The notes under the pieces were generated by a model. It was not told the origin of the DNA, ran no database searches, and worked only from the letters and a program-made list of their open reading frames with translations. A DNA stretch of 64,000 nucleotides from Pollenia angustigena (Eukaryota > Arthropoda > Insecta > Diptera > Polleniidae). A program made the position numbers and the translations under genes. Of the stretch, positions 53,690 to 63,930 are shown piece by piece; the first letter of the stretch is position 1, and every line of letters begins with the position of its first letter. The DNA lies in contig OV884060.1 in the NCBI GenBank assembly GCA_930367215.1, positions 180,555,253 through 180,619,252 of the forward strand, given 5' to 3'.

Positions 53690-54620
53690 GTTTTTTCTGT
53701 TACCCTGCGGCCACACGATCAAGTTGTTCTTGATACTCTTTAAGGCTAGATTACACTATCATACTTTATATTAATACATGTCAAAAATTCAAGTAATATG
53801 ACAAAGTGTGATAGTGTGAATGCAATGTGTCACGAAAATGACAAGTATTATGAAAAAAGTTTGACATCCCATACGACTTCCTCGTTTTTTTAAAAATTTC
53901 TAACTTGAGGGTTACACGATCAAGTTTTGGCTATCAAGTTTTAATACACTCACACTTTTTTACCAATACACTCAAACTTTTAAAAATTGATACGAACTTG
54001 CCTCTAAAATTCTCTTGCCAGTGAGTGTATCAATTTTCGTTCAAGAAAACAGCTTATTACAAATCTTTTGAAGTTGTTTTTGTTTTTTTTTCACAAATAT
54101 TTTGCCGGCAAAAGCTGAAGTTCTTTTTTTTTACAAATTGTTGCGGGAATTTTAAAATTTTAACTAAAAACCTAAAAAAATAGTGAAATATGTTTATTAA
54201 TAAAATTAATAAGCAAAATTATAAAGTCCCTTCGAACAGCCTACAGTGCAGAAAAATCAAAAGTGGAAAATAGTAAAACATTTTGAGTTGTTTTCTCGGC
54301 GACGACATCTTGAAAAAGTAAATTGCTTTCAACTTGCGTGCAGCCTACGTCACAGCTGCACATAACAATGTGCAGTTCAGAATAATAAGCTGAAACAATT
54401 TTTAATATATTGTGCATTCTCAAGCATAAAAATAAAGTATTATTGCAAAAAATAATGCATTTAAATGTATTTTGTTTGCTTAGTAATCACAAGAATTAAA
54501 ATTTCACAAAAATAAAATGTTTTTCACAATTTTACACTTTTTTAATTCAAAATGGCGCGCACTAACCATAAGTATGTAAATAAACACAAGGAACCAACGG
54601 AACCTACATAAATAACTTTT
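53690..54620. other. Unassigned region with small inverted repeats
   Basis: ACACTATCATAC/GTGTGATAGTGT pair at 53751-53818 and CACACGATCAAGTT/TACACGATCAAGTT direct pair at 53712 and 53935 suggest further decayed MITEs. No gene. Confidence 0.4.
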
Positions 54621-54699
54621 GACACTAGGGTTCCAAATGGGGTAAACAGCTGACAAACATATGGGCCAACGAGTTTACCTTGTGTAAATATACCTTGCT
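54620..54699. mobile_element. hAT MITE right-end fragment (TAAATATACCTTG)
   Basis: GGGGTAAACAGCTGACAAAC ... CCTTGTGTAAATATACCTTG matches the right end of the element at 60179-60403. The left end is missing. Confidence 0.65.
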
Positions 54700-54723
54700 A
54701 CCTTTCATTTGAGAAAACAATAA

Positions 54724-55193
54724 AGGTGGAAGTACATAACACGCGTTAGTTCGTCGACAAGTATCGTGCGTTTATAAACTTTAGCGCGTCAAAAACTGCA
54801 AGTTACACAACACGCGTTACAAAAGCCGTTCCTGTCAGCTGTTTTTTATTTTTTTACTTATTTGTGCATTAAAAACGGGTTCGAAAGTATAGCAAGATTT
54901 TGTTATTTTATTAAATTTATTCTTTTTATATAAATATTGTATGTTTTTTAAGCTCTTCTCTAAGTTTTTCTTTCATGATTCACAAATTTGTTAAATTACT
55001 ATTTTTATTGTCAGCTGATTACTTGTCAAAAACACACAACGCGTTAAAAAGTTCAAAGTTAACCAACTTTCTGGCGCAAACGCGTCAAAATATTTTGCAT
55101 GTAGCTTGTTCTATGAAAACACACTAGCTTAACTTTTTTTGACAGAAGACGACAGAGCGCGCGCGCACTAACGCGTGTTGTGTACTTCTACCT
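54724..55193. mobile_element. 470-bp MITE (AGGTGGAAGTACATAACACG ends)
   Basis: AGGTGGAAGTACATAACACG at the left; inverse CGTGTTGTGTACTTCTACCT at the right; TAA on both sides (54721-54723, 55194-55196). Extra ACACAACGCGTTA words occur internally. The paralogous sequence at 46195 lacks it. Confidence 0.82.
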
Positions 55194-55196
55194 TAA

Positions 55197-56244
55197 TAGT
55201 TGCGTTCGAGAACACAAAAGTTTTTACTATTTTTTACTAAACTACTGCATTTTACGAAATTGCGTTCGAGTACACAAAATGCAGTAAATGAAAACATAAA
55301 TTGAGAGCGAAAAGTGACAGTTATTGTCTGAGTATTTACAAATTTTTACTGCAGAAATTTTTGCAGTAAAATTTAGTAAATCAAAAAAACATATGTTTCA
55401 AAAGGTAATCAAACAAAAGTAACAAATAAAAAGCATACAAATTGTGAAAAAATTGTTAAATAAAAGAAAAGTTGAAATAAATATTAAACCAAAACAAAAA
55501 GTGAAAAAATATTAATTGATAAAAGGTGTTTGTGAAGCATTTATTACAACAAATACAAACTTTTTAAATTTTTTTTGTTTTGCAAATTTTTTAGAGTTGT
55601 AAAAGTGTGAAGTACTTGGATACTTAAGTAATCAATAGCAAATAAATTATTCATGTTCTTTTAAATAATTTAACCCGCTACAAATTAATAAAATCAAATA
55701 AAATAAAAAACAAACAAATATGAAAAGATTACATAAAATAGTTTGTTTGTATTTTCCAAAAATGTTCGTGTTATAAAAAGTATTTAATCGAGTACCGATA
55801 AGAAAACGAGTTACTGAACAACCTAAACAAAAGCGGCAAGCGTTTTTTTAAACATGAAAATTTTATTGAAATACAATTTGAATAAAACAAACCGACATAG
55901 CGATCTGTCAAATAAGATTTATCAGCCGGGTGGTTTCTAATTCGCATTCTAATGGTTTGTTTCGTATAAATTGTATGCAAATGAGAAGTTTTGACGTACA
56001 AAAAACGCTTCCGCTTTTATTTAGGTAGCTCAGTTAAGTAGTCAAAAGTGTCCATATTTTTCAACACTTCAATTATTTGCCATCAGCTGTTGCCTTTATT
56101 TTACGAATTTTTACAAATTTTGCGTTCGCGTACGTTTTTGGACAACAGCTTTTTGTGAGAGAAAAATTTTTAAGTTCACTCATTTACTGCATTTTACTGT
56201 AAAAGTACTCAAACGCACCTAATTACAATATGTACAATTTATAA

Positions 56245-56248
<4 letters not shown>
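55197..56248. other. Repeat-derived AT-rich region
   Basis: GCGTTCGAG(A/T)ACACAAAA is present twice (55202, 55263) and in inverse as ACTCAAACGCACCT near 56206-56221, so a decayed inverted-repeat element of about 1 kb may span this area. No gene. Confidence 0.45.

Positions 56249-56337
<89 letters not shown>
56249..56337. repeat. (AT)n microsatellite
   Basis: About 43 uninterrupted AT units, bounded by TATAAATTTATA palindromes on both sides. Confidence 0.92.
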
Positions 56338-56341
<4 letters not shown>

Positions 56342-56683
56342 ATTTATATATAAATAACAAAAAAATTTTGTTCAAAATATATCGATTAAATAAGTTGAAA
56401 GGATTTTTATCAAGTTTTCCAATTTTTTTTTTTGTTACGTTTTTATTACATGATCTTTATGAATTGTGAGTAATTATTATTTTAAGCTTGTTTTAATTAT
56501 ATTTTTTACAAATAAATAATACCCATATGTTCATGAAATATGAGTATTTACTGGAAAATTAAGTTTTTTTTTTTTTATACAACTTAAAAAGTATTTACAT
56601 ACATATTTAAAGTACAGTACACGCTCGGAAATTCGAACCACTTTGTTTTTAGGGCGATTCGAATTTCCGAATTATTCGAATTT

Positions 56684-59602
56684 ATTTATTTATTTCATTA
56701 AATGTAATATAAAAAGCCACTCTAGGCCAATTAAAATATATATTACAAAGCAGTTTGCCTGAATACATTTATAAATTAATTAATAATACAAAAATTATTT
56801 TAAAAATATATATAATAAAATAGAAAAAAATGATTTTATTATTAAATTAAATTAATCCTCAAACCGGTTTAGTTTTTTTCGGTTCCCCAACCAATAAAAA
56901 AGAAAAAACACAGAAAACAAAAGATCCCAGCAGTGTAGAAGCATTAATAAAGACCAAACAAATTTTGGAAACAAGTTTTATTATACATTTGTAAATACAT
57001 ATTTAATACACAACAAATGTATACATAAACAAATGATTTTTATTTAAATAATCAAGTGGAATATACATCTAATAAAACGGTCAGTGATTAACACTAAAGT
57101 TAATTACAAAGTATTCTATAAAGTTTTAGGCGGAATGCATTGTTAGAATGAGAAAAAATTTTAAGTTCCAGAGGCAACCAGTTCCAACAACGCGCAGTTC
57201 TTACAATAAACGAATGTTCATAGAATCCATTGTTAATTCTCGGAATCAAAACTTGCGGGTTCCTAGTAGAACGAGAAAAACTAAATTTAGAGCAGAGAGG
57301 TGTAGGCAACCCAGTTTTAATTACCCTGTAAAAAAATATCAAATTTCGACGTTGTATCAAATTGTGGAAGGAACAGCCAAGGAAAAGTTTAACATATTCA
57401 GAAATATGTTCACGTACTCGAATATTATAAACAAATCTAACGATCATATTAACCACCCTATTTAACTTAGAAATCACATAGGAAAATGTACCCGTAAAAA
57501 CCACAAGACCATAAAGTATATTTGAAATTAACAGAGAATGAGCAAGACAACATCTTATACGAAAAGGCAAGTAGGTGTTTGTTGAGTACAGTTTACGTAA
57601 TATTCCAGTAATTTTACAACAGAGGTGGTCAATATGGTTCTCAAAAGTTAGACGTTTGTCAATATATATACCTAAACATTTAAGTTTATCAACAAATACA
57701 ACTGAAGAACCAGATATAGAAATGCGTAGATTGTGCAAATATAAATCACCATAACCAAACACTAGGGCTTTCGTTTTAGTAGTATTAACAACCAAAGAAT
57801 TCACAGATGACCATGATGAAAAGCGATCAAGGTAATAATTAATTTCACTGCTAAAAGTGTCAACATCATTCCTGTTGCTATTAAACAGAAGCATAACGTA
57901 ATCAGCAAATAACAATGATCTGCAGCATTCAGAGTCCAATTGGGCTGGTAAGTCATTGATATATAAGATACAAAGAAGTGGTCCCAAGACTGAACCGTGA
58001 AGCACACCGGAAGTAATTGCAAGTAAATTGGAACTTTGATCATTGACATTTACAAATTGAGATCTGTCAGTAAGATAAGACAATATAAGCTTGCAAGCAG
58101 TGGTAGAACATTTAAATAGTTCTTTCAATTTCCTAATCATAATAGCATAATTTATTGAATTAAAGGCCTTAGCTAAATCAAGAGATACTAGTAAAGACAA
58201 CTCACCATCATTTAGATTCCTCCTTATATCATCAGTCATGTCAAGCAAGAGAGAAGTAGTATTGTGATTACAACGAAAAGCATATTGAGATGGAACAATA
58301 AGCCTTCGAACAGAATTTAACATTTGTTCCTTTAATATGTGTTCAACAGCTTTGGACAAAGAAGGGAGAATTGATATGGGTCTAAGATCATCAAGTGTCC
58401 GAACATTTCTACACTTTGGAATTGGAACAACCCGAGCTATTTTCCAAGATTTAGGAAATATTGATGTAGTTAAAATCGAATTGACGTGATGAATTAGAAT
58501 GTTAGATACATAAGGATAAATAATCTTAACAAAACGAATGGGTATGGTATCAATATCTACATACTTAGACTTAACCCTACAGATCGCAATAAATAACTCC
58601 TCCTCACTAACACCACTTAAGGAAAAAGAACCATTAACATCAATAAAGGTGCTAAAATCCACATCATCACTTAGGGAATCAGACGAGTTAACAAAAAAAT
58701 CATTAATACTATCAACATCAAATTCATTACACCATCCATTATCCCCAGTTAGACCAGACTGCCTTAAAATTCTCCACATACCAGATGAGTCTATGCCACA
58801 AAATAATTTAGAATAATATGCTCTTCTCTCTTTACGTACAATATTTTTAGCCTTATTTCGGTATTTGCAGTACACATTCCAATTAAAAGTATTTCTATTT
58901 GAACGATAAGCCAAGTCTCTAAGCGATGTTGCCAATAAAATATTGTTAGATCTGAACCAAATGTTATCATCCATCTTTACTTTCTTTCTCACTGTAGGCA
59001 CGTAAGTATAAAGGATGTTAAAAAAGAAACTAATAATAGAAGCTTGGTAATCAACATCACTCGAATTAAAAAATGTATTAGTGTCAAATTCTGATATAAC
59101 GGAAAATATACCCTCCCAATCAATATGATTAAAGTCTTTATATTCAATCAACTTATCTGTATTTATGACATCCAACCAAAAAACCGCAAAAATCAAAGAA
59201 TGGTGAGAAATAGCAGGACATGAAACTTGGTCAGAATAACAAACCATAGAGTCATCACGAACTAGCCAATAATCTAGCAAAGATGTAGTGCCATGAGCCC
59301 TGTCAAAGTGTGTTGGCCTTGAATTGTGAAAAACTGAAAGATTACATCTCATACACATTAAGCGCAACAAGTAGGCTTTAGAAACATTAAACATATTGCA
59401 ATTAAAATCGCCAACGACGATGACCTTGGAATAACGTTTCGGAAGTACCAATCAACTCAAAGTTGTTATACGTAATATTGGCAACCTCATGAAATTTCAC
59501 AGAACCACGCGAAGGACTAATGCTCTGGCAATTAACATGTGCCACCTTAAGTTGTTTAGAATACATAGATAAATTATTATTTAAAAAAGAACCACTGCTA
59601 AC
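56684..59602 (-). mobile_element. LINE C, internally deleted non-LTR retrotransposon
   Basis: Minus-strand insertion with an exact 22-bp target duplication (56662-56683 and 59603-59624, sequence around TTCCGAATTATTCGAA). The 3' end shows a TTTA-type tail at 56681-56696 and about 390 bases of 3' UTR. Its 3' UTR words (GGCC(T)A near the tail, TATTACAAA) match LINE A, so both belong to one family. The 5' side opens in the endonuclease domain, so it is 5'-truncated. Confidence 0.88.
57100..59451 (-). pseudogene. LINE C ORF2 (endonuclease remnant plus RT)
   Basis: 783-codon open frame. The N-terminal endonuclease is cut: upstream text (VAHVNCQSISPSRGS, FELIGTSET, about 59540-59455, another frame) jumps straight to SKVIVVGDFN, so about 100 residues between SETW and GDFN are deleted. 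GDFN and SHHSLIFAVF remain. RT blocks: PIPKCRN, LRPISILPSLSKAVEH, FRCNHNTTSLLL, first Asp in SLDLAKAFN. Two key sites are mutated: SGVPQGS reads SGVLHGS, and the active site reads FADY rather than F/YADD, removing a catalytic Asp. The long open frame is therefore a recent but inactive copy. The C-terminus NWLPLELKIFSHSNNAF matches LINE A. Confidence 0.9.
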
Positions 59603-60049
59603 AATTTCCGAATTATTCGAATTTCTGGACGGTTTTTTTTATACAAAAATTTAGGTAAATTTGACCATAAAATTAAAATTTAATTTAATATAAAAACTAT
59701 AAAAAACTTAACGAGCTAAAACAAAAAATAACAATTCGGTTCATATGACTTTTTTTAGTATGTGTAGTATGTGTAAAACGGACTTTTAAACTCTAACAAC
59801 ATCAACAAGATCTGTAAGTTATCTTTTAAAATGGGATTTCCCTTTTTTTTGTATTTGGTTCAGCTAAATTGTCAAAATTATAGTGTTTACAATAAAAAGA
59901 AAAAACCGCTCGGAAATTCGAATTTTGGATTCTAATTTTAGAGCGCCAAATGTAATGAAATTACTGATTCGAATTTCTGGAAATTCGAATTTCTAAGAGT
60001 TTGAATTTCTGATCGTCTACTGTATTTACATAAATACCGAAAATTTTTC

Positions 60050-60150
60050 AAAAATCCCGTGAATCAAAATATCCCGGGACCCCGAAATATTTTCTTCAAT
60101 CCCGAATCCCGGGATCAAAAAAACCAATCCCGATTAGAAGCCCTAGCTCT
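60050..60150. repeat. Clustered ATCCCGGGA words
   Basis: TCCCG, ATCCCGGGA and GAATCCCGGGATC recur within 100 bases, a GC island in AT-rich surroundings; possibly the end of a decayed transposon. Confidence 0.4.
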
Positions 60151-60178
60151 GTGTCTATGGTTAGAGTGGCATACACCC

Positions 60179-60403
60179 AAGGTACATTAGCACATGGTAG
60201 ACGCATTTGTGAGTGTAGACATGCTGCTCTATGTAAAAAGAACCGAGCTGTCAAAATTGTCTTAATATAAAACAAAAACAACTTAACGCACACATGAACA
60301 AATGTTGGCTCATATACACAAAATTTGACGTTTGGATTCTAACTGGGGTAAACAGCTGACAAACATATGGGCTACCCAGTCTACCTTGTGTAAATATACC
60401 TTG
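60179..60403. mobile_element. hAT-like MITE (CAAGGTACATTAGCACATGG ... AATATACCTTG)
   Basis: CAAGGTACATTAG at the left, inverse TAAATATACCTTG at the right, with GGTAGACGC/GTCTACCTTGTG subterminal inversion. Flanking 8-mers do not match (CATACACC, GCATTTAC). Related right end at 54620. Confidence 0.65.
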
Positions 60404-60412
60404 GCATTTACC

Positions 60413-60610
60413 CAAGGCGAATTCATTTTTCAGGTGGCGTTGAAAGGACAGCTGTGCTACTTTTTTTTACTAAATTAGAGAGGAATGTCAAAAGTTACTT
60501 GTGTTTTTGACATATCGACCAACGAAAGCAACAAATAAAATACAATGTTGTGTTTTTGGTTTTGTTACTTGTTGTAGTATCGCCACCACCGTATACATGA
60601 ATTCGCCTTG
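60413..60610. mobile_element. 198-bp hAT MITE (CAAGGCGAATTC family), complete
   Basis: CAAGGCGAATTCATTTTTCA and inverse end TGAATTCGCCTTG; 8-bp duplication CATTTACC is exact (60405-60412, 60611-60618). It shows the undisturbed form of the copy at 25381. Confidence 0.92.
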
Positions 60611-60919
60611 CATTTACCCTTATCACAGAATACACAGAACTGTCACGAGACGGAAGATTTTGCGTTTTTTTTTGTCTCTTTCAAAGAAAGCTGCCTTTTT
60701 GCATTTCTCTTTTCATCTTATTCTATGCCGCAATACAATGAACACAAATTTATTTAGTTAAGATTTATTTACAAAACTGTTGTAAAAATTAACTTTTAAG
60801 TTCACCACAACACGAGTAAATAATATTTAAGTAAGTAAATAACATTATAACACAAAACAATACTACTAAATACATTTTTTGCACAAAAAACAACGTTTAT
60901 TGAACTAATGCATTTGTTT

Positions 60920-61650
60920 AACGTGGTTTGTGTTTTGTTATTTCTGTTTTGATCACGCCATTTGTGTTGATTGTCGCGGCCTGTTTTTACACCTTGCCAC
61001 TTCACTACCAAAAAAAGCTTTCTGTCTCCTTCTTCGAAAGCTGCCCTCGCAACTGATTTGGGCCTTTTTCACACGTCACTTTTTACAGTGCTGTGTATTC
61101 TGTGCCCTTATCACAGACACAGAGTATACAGAGGCGTCACGAGACAGAAAATATTGTGTTTTTTTCTGTCTTTTTCTTCGAAAGCTGCCCTTTTTGCGTT
61201 TTTTGTTTTGATTATGCAATTTGTGAAGATAGTAGCGGCCTGTTTTTACCCATTGTCACTTCACCAACAAAAAACGTTTTCTTTCTCTTTCTTCGAAAGC
61301 TGCACTCGCAAATGATTTAGGCATTTTTCATACGTCACTTTTTTCATCTCTGTATACTTTGTGTCACAGAGCCTTCACCCTTATCAAAGTCACAGAGTAT
61401 ACAGAGGCGTCACGAGACAGAAAATATTGTGTTTTTTTCTGTCTTTTTCTTCGAAAGCTGCCCTTTTTGCGTTTTTTGTTTTGATTATGCAATTTGTGTA
61501 GATAGTAGCGGTCTGTTTTTACGCATTGTCACTTCACTAACAAAAAACGTTTTCTTTCTCTTTCTTCGAAAGCTGCCCTCGCAAATAATTTAGGCATTTT
61601 TCATACGTCACTTTTTTCATCTCTGTATACTTTGTGTCAAAGTGCTCTGT
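60920..61650. repeat. ~275-bp tandem repeat, nearly three units
   Basis: Units start near 60944, 61203 and 61478 with TTTTGATTATGCAATTTGTG (first unit TTTTGATCACGCCATTTGTG). Each has a GTAGCGG(C/T)CTGTTTTTAC, TTCTTCGAAAGCTGC and ATACGTCACTTTTT order. The last two are almost identical. Open frames across it reflect the repeat and its low stop content, not genes. Confidence 0.8.
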
Positions 61651-62138
61651 GATTGAAAATATAAATGTGGATTTCTGTTAAAGCTAAAGGTTTATTTCTT
61701 GTTTTATTTTAATTCAAATTTGTATCTATTAACTTCTTTTTTTGAAAACTTCTATTTGTATATGTATATGAGTAACAATACGATGATTAGTTTTTTGATA
61801 ATATATAGAAAAAATAGGGTCCTTTACTTTCCATTGAGAAATAATTAATATAAAATTATCTCTGAAGTTTTCAAAATGTGTATGAAAATATTTTTAAGAT
61901 GAGGTGAAGTGTTTTAAATGTGCTTTAAATTACTATTTCTCATTTTGATTTGAAACCCTATTTTTTCCCAAATTTTAGTTCCCATTTTCATTTTAATTTC
62001 CAAAAGCATTAAATTCTCATTTATATTTCAACCTCCCAAAAACGCCAATTAAATTTTGCATTTCTTGGCACTCGAACGCACCTATTGCAACTGTGGTTGT
62101 TTTGGCAATTGTGCTCAGGCCAAAGTTAGTAAAAAAAG
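61651..62138. promoter_or_regulatory. Upstream region of the ZNF511-type gene
   Basis: AT-rich, with a GCACTCGAACGCACCTATTG word near 62070 that recurs in the repeats at 56206-56221. The last 60 bases are the likely leader. No TATA box is evident. Confidence 0.35.
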
Positions 62139-62867
62139 ATGTTGAATTCCGAGGAAATCCTGAATTTGTTGCAAAGATGTCCGCAGGGATACCTTAAACC
62201 GGAACATAAAATGTTTAAATCAACTAATTTAAACCTATTTCCGACTTATAAAAAACTAGGAGCAATAAGCAACAAAGAAGTTGAAATCATAAATGAATCA
62301 CTCGAAAATTCCAGCAATGAAATTTTTTGCAATGCATTTGGCTGCAGCATGGTTTTTGATAATATAGCATCATACCAGAGCCACTACAATGTAATGCATC
62401 GTTTTATATGTGCAGAGTGTAAAAAATCCTTACCTACAGAGCACTTTTTAGATTTGCACATAACAGATAATCACGATTCCTATTTTAAAGCCAGAGTGGA
62501 AAAAGGTGAACGTTTGTTCAAATGTTACTTAGAAGAATGTAAAGAATTATTTGGAAATCCCTTTGAACGTAAAGAGCACTGTATAAAACAACATAAATTT
62601 CCAAGTAATTTTAGATTCGACCAAATTCATAAGAAAACCCAGCACAAAGTGTATAAAATATGCAAAAATAAATCGGAGCACAATTCTATGGAGGTGGTAG
62701 AAGAACTAAAACCAAATAATAATATAAATGGGGAATTAAAAATGTTCTCGTTTGGCCATCAAAAAGAAAAAACGTTTTGCCCTCGAAATGGTCTTAAGCA
62801 AAAACAAGAAACCGGTAAAACGTTGGAAAATATGGATACGCTAAAGCAAGCATTAGAATCAATGTAA
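62139..62867 (+). CDS. l(2)k10201: ZNF511-type C2H2 zinc-finger protein
   Basis: Intronless 242-residue frame. Three fingers occupy residues 64-152: C64/C69/H82/H87, C91/C94/H107/H112 and C129/C134/H147/H152. Fingers one and three have the wide C-x4-C spacing. The block PSNFRFDQIHKKTQ right after the third finger is the signature of animal ZNF511 (RFD-K). The C-terminus is lysine-rich and low-complexity. The function in vertebrates is poorly known, presumed nuclear; the Drosophila orthologue is, as I recall, the lethal locus l(2)k10201, so it is probably essential in flies. The start is chosen as the first ATG after stops, with a leader of A/G purines. It is convergent with OST4 168 bases away, so their 3' UTRs probably overlap. 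Confidence 0.85.
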   Translation: MLNSEEILNLLQRCPQGYLKPEHKMFKSTNLNLFPTYKKLGAISNKEVEIINESLENSSNEIFCNAFGCSMVFDNIASYQSHYNVMHRFICAECKKSLPTEHFLDLHITDNHDSYFKARVEKGERLFKCYLEECKELFGNPFERKEHCIKQHKFPSNFRFDQIHKKTQHKVYKICKNKSEHNSMEVVEELKPNNNINGELKMFSFGHQKEKTFCPRNGLKQKQETGKTLENMDTLKQALESM

Positions 62868-62913
62868 TTTATCATAAAAAGCAACCTTTTTTTTATTGAA
62901 TCTTTTAAAATTA

Positions 62914-62919
62914 TTTATT
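62914..62919 (-). terminator. Candidate OST4 polyadenylation signal
   Basis: AATAAA on the minus strand 116 bases after the OST4 stop. A transcript ending here would approach within about 50 bases of the ZNF511 stop. Confidence 0.5.
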
Positions 62920-63034
62920 AAATATGCGTAAATACAAGATTAAAATATAAAGCATTTTACTTATTCTTAGAGCTTATTCTGAAAAGAAAAACGGGTTTTT
63001 TAGTATTTAATTAAAAAAAAAAAACATAAATATC

Positions 63035-63142
63035 TCACTTGCTGCTGGAGTTGGCATTGATGTAGTGATATAAAACCACTAGCAAGAACAATAAGACTCC
63101 CAACACATTGGAGAATATGGCTAATTGTACATCAGTAATCAT
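63035..63142 (-). CDS. OST4: Oligosaccharyltransferase subunit OST4 (35-residue microprotein)
   Basis: Minus-strand ATG at 63142 opens [20 protein letters not shown], then [15 protein letters not shown] and TGA. The first 28 residues are almost identical to metazoan OST4 ([23 protein letters not shown]). The protein is a single membrane helix (about residues 5-27) in the ER that stabilises the STT3 catalytic subunit of the N-glycosylation complex. The usual length is 35-40 residues, so this is complete. An acceptor (TCTTTTGCAG) lies 17 bases upstream of the ATG (about 63160 on the plus strand), so at least one 5' UTR exon exists further right. It is tail-to-tail with the ZNF511-type gene. Confidence 0.95.
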   Translation of the reverse strand: MITDVQLAIFSNVLGVLLFLLVVLYHYINANSSSK

Positions 63143-63169
63143 AGTGTACGCTGTAGAGTCTGCAAAAGA

Positions 63170-63708
63170 TATACAAATGGACACGTCATATATTTTTTAA
63201 TAAAACGATTTTATCTTTAACAAGTTATGAGTTTTATATTAAAATGTTAATGCATGATATTTTCCAATAATAAAATTTATAAAAACGCACCTTTTTAAAG
63301 AATTAATAAAATATGTAATATACTTTCTGCCGGTTTTTGTTTATTTTTTATTACCAGAATTTAAATAGATCTATACAAAAGTTGAAGAGTCCGAAATTTA
63401 TATGCTGCCAAGTTTGAAAAATAAAATCGTAAGTCCCAGTTTACACGTTGAAATTGAAAGGCAGACATTTTCTTATTCTCTTTTGAACTTGCCTAAACCT
63501 TTCACAATCGCGAAATTAATAGACAGACAGAAATTATTGTTTTCCTTTTTTCGTCCTTTTCGCTGTTGACGAAGATGAACATTTAACAGGTATTGATACT
63601 AAAATTACATTGGTGTGAGAAAAATTATATGAAGCAACAACATGAAAATGCCGAAAAGTGTAAAAGATAACCAAAAAATGTCCAGTACAAATAGTCATGT
63701 ACTACACA
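63170..63708. other. OST4 5' intron / upstream DNA
   Basis: AT-rich. Should contain the OST4 leader exon and promoter; I cannot place them. CCCAGTTTACACG at 63437 resembles the end of the micro-MITE at 53378. Confidence 0.4.
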
Positions 63709-63716
63709 CTCTACCT

Positions 63717-63930
63717 CAAGGCGAATTAACTCCAGGTAAGCTCAACTCGTCAGCCGTTCATCAGCTGTATCCACGGCGAATTAAAAAAATGGTGAAACGT
63801 CAAAATATTGTTTTGTTTCTATACTTAAATTTGACAACAAGTCAGAAAATTGCAAAAACAAAATACATGGAGCTAATTCGTCTTGTTTTGTAGTTGTAGA
63901 GTTGCACTTACCTGTTATAAATTCGCCTTG
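63717..63930. mobile_element. 214-bp hAT MITE (CAAGGCGAATTAACTCC family)
   Basis: CAAGGCGAATTAACTCC at the left, inverse AAATTCGCCTTG at the right; 8-bp duplication CTCTACCT is exact (63709-63716, 63931-63938). The central part is shared, inverted, with 45779-45935. Confidence 0.9.

Larger units (their letters stand above)
56615..60022. mobile_element. pogo-like MITE interrupted by LINE C
   Basis: CAGTACACGCTCGGAAATTC at the left; inverse (with a few mismatches) ending ATCGTCTACTG at 60022; TA on both sides (56613-56614, 60023-60024). GAATTTC(C/T)(G/A)-type words recur near both ends. Own length without the LINE and one target copy is about 470 bp. CAGTA ends and TA duplication place it with pogo/Tigger. 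Confidence 0.78.

Noticed and set aside
57801..58049. Second minus-strand frame within LINE C
   Set aside because: Shadow of the RT frame.
60930..61320. Open frames through the 60.9-61.3 kb repeats
   Set aside because: They follow the tandem repeat in several frames at once and have no recognisable domain.
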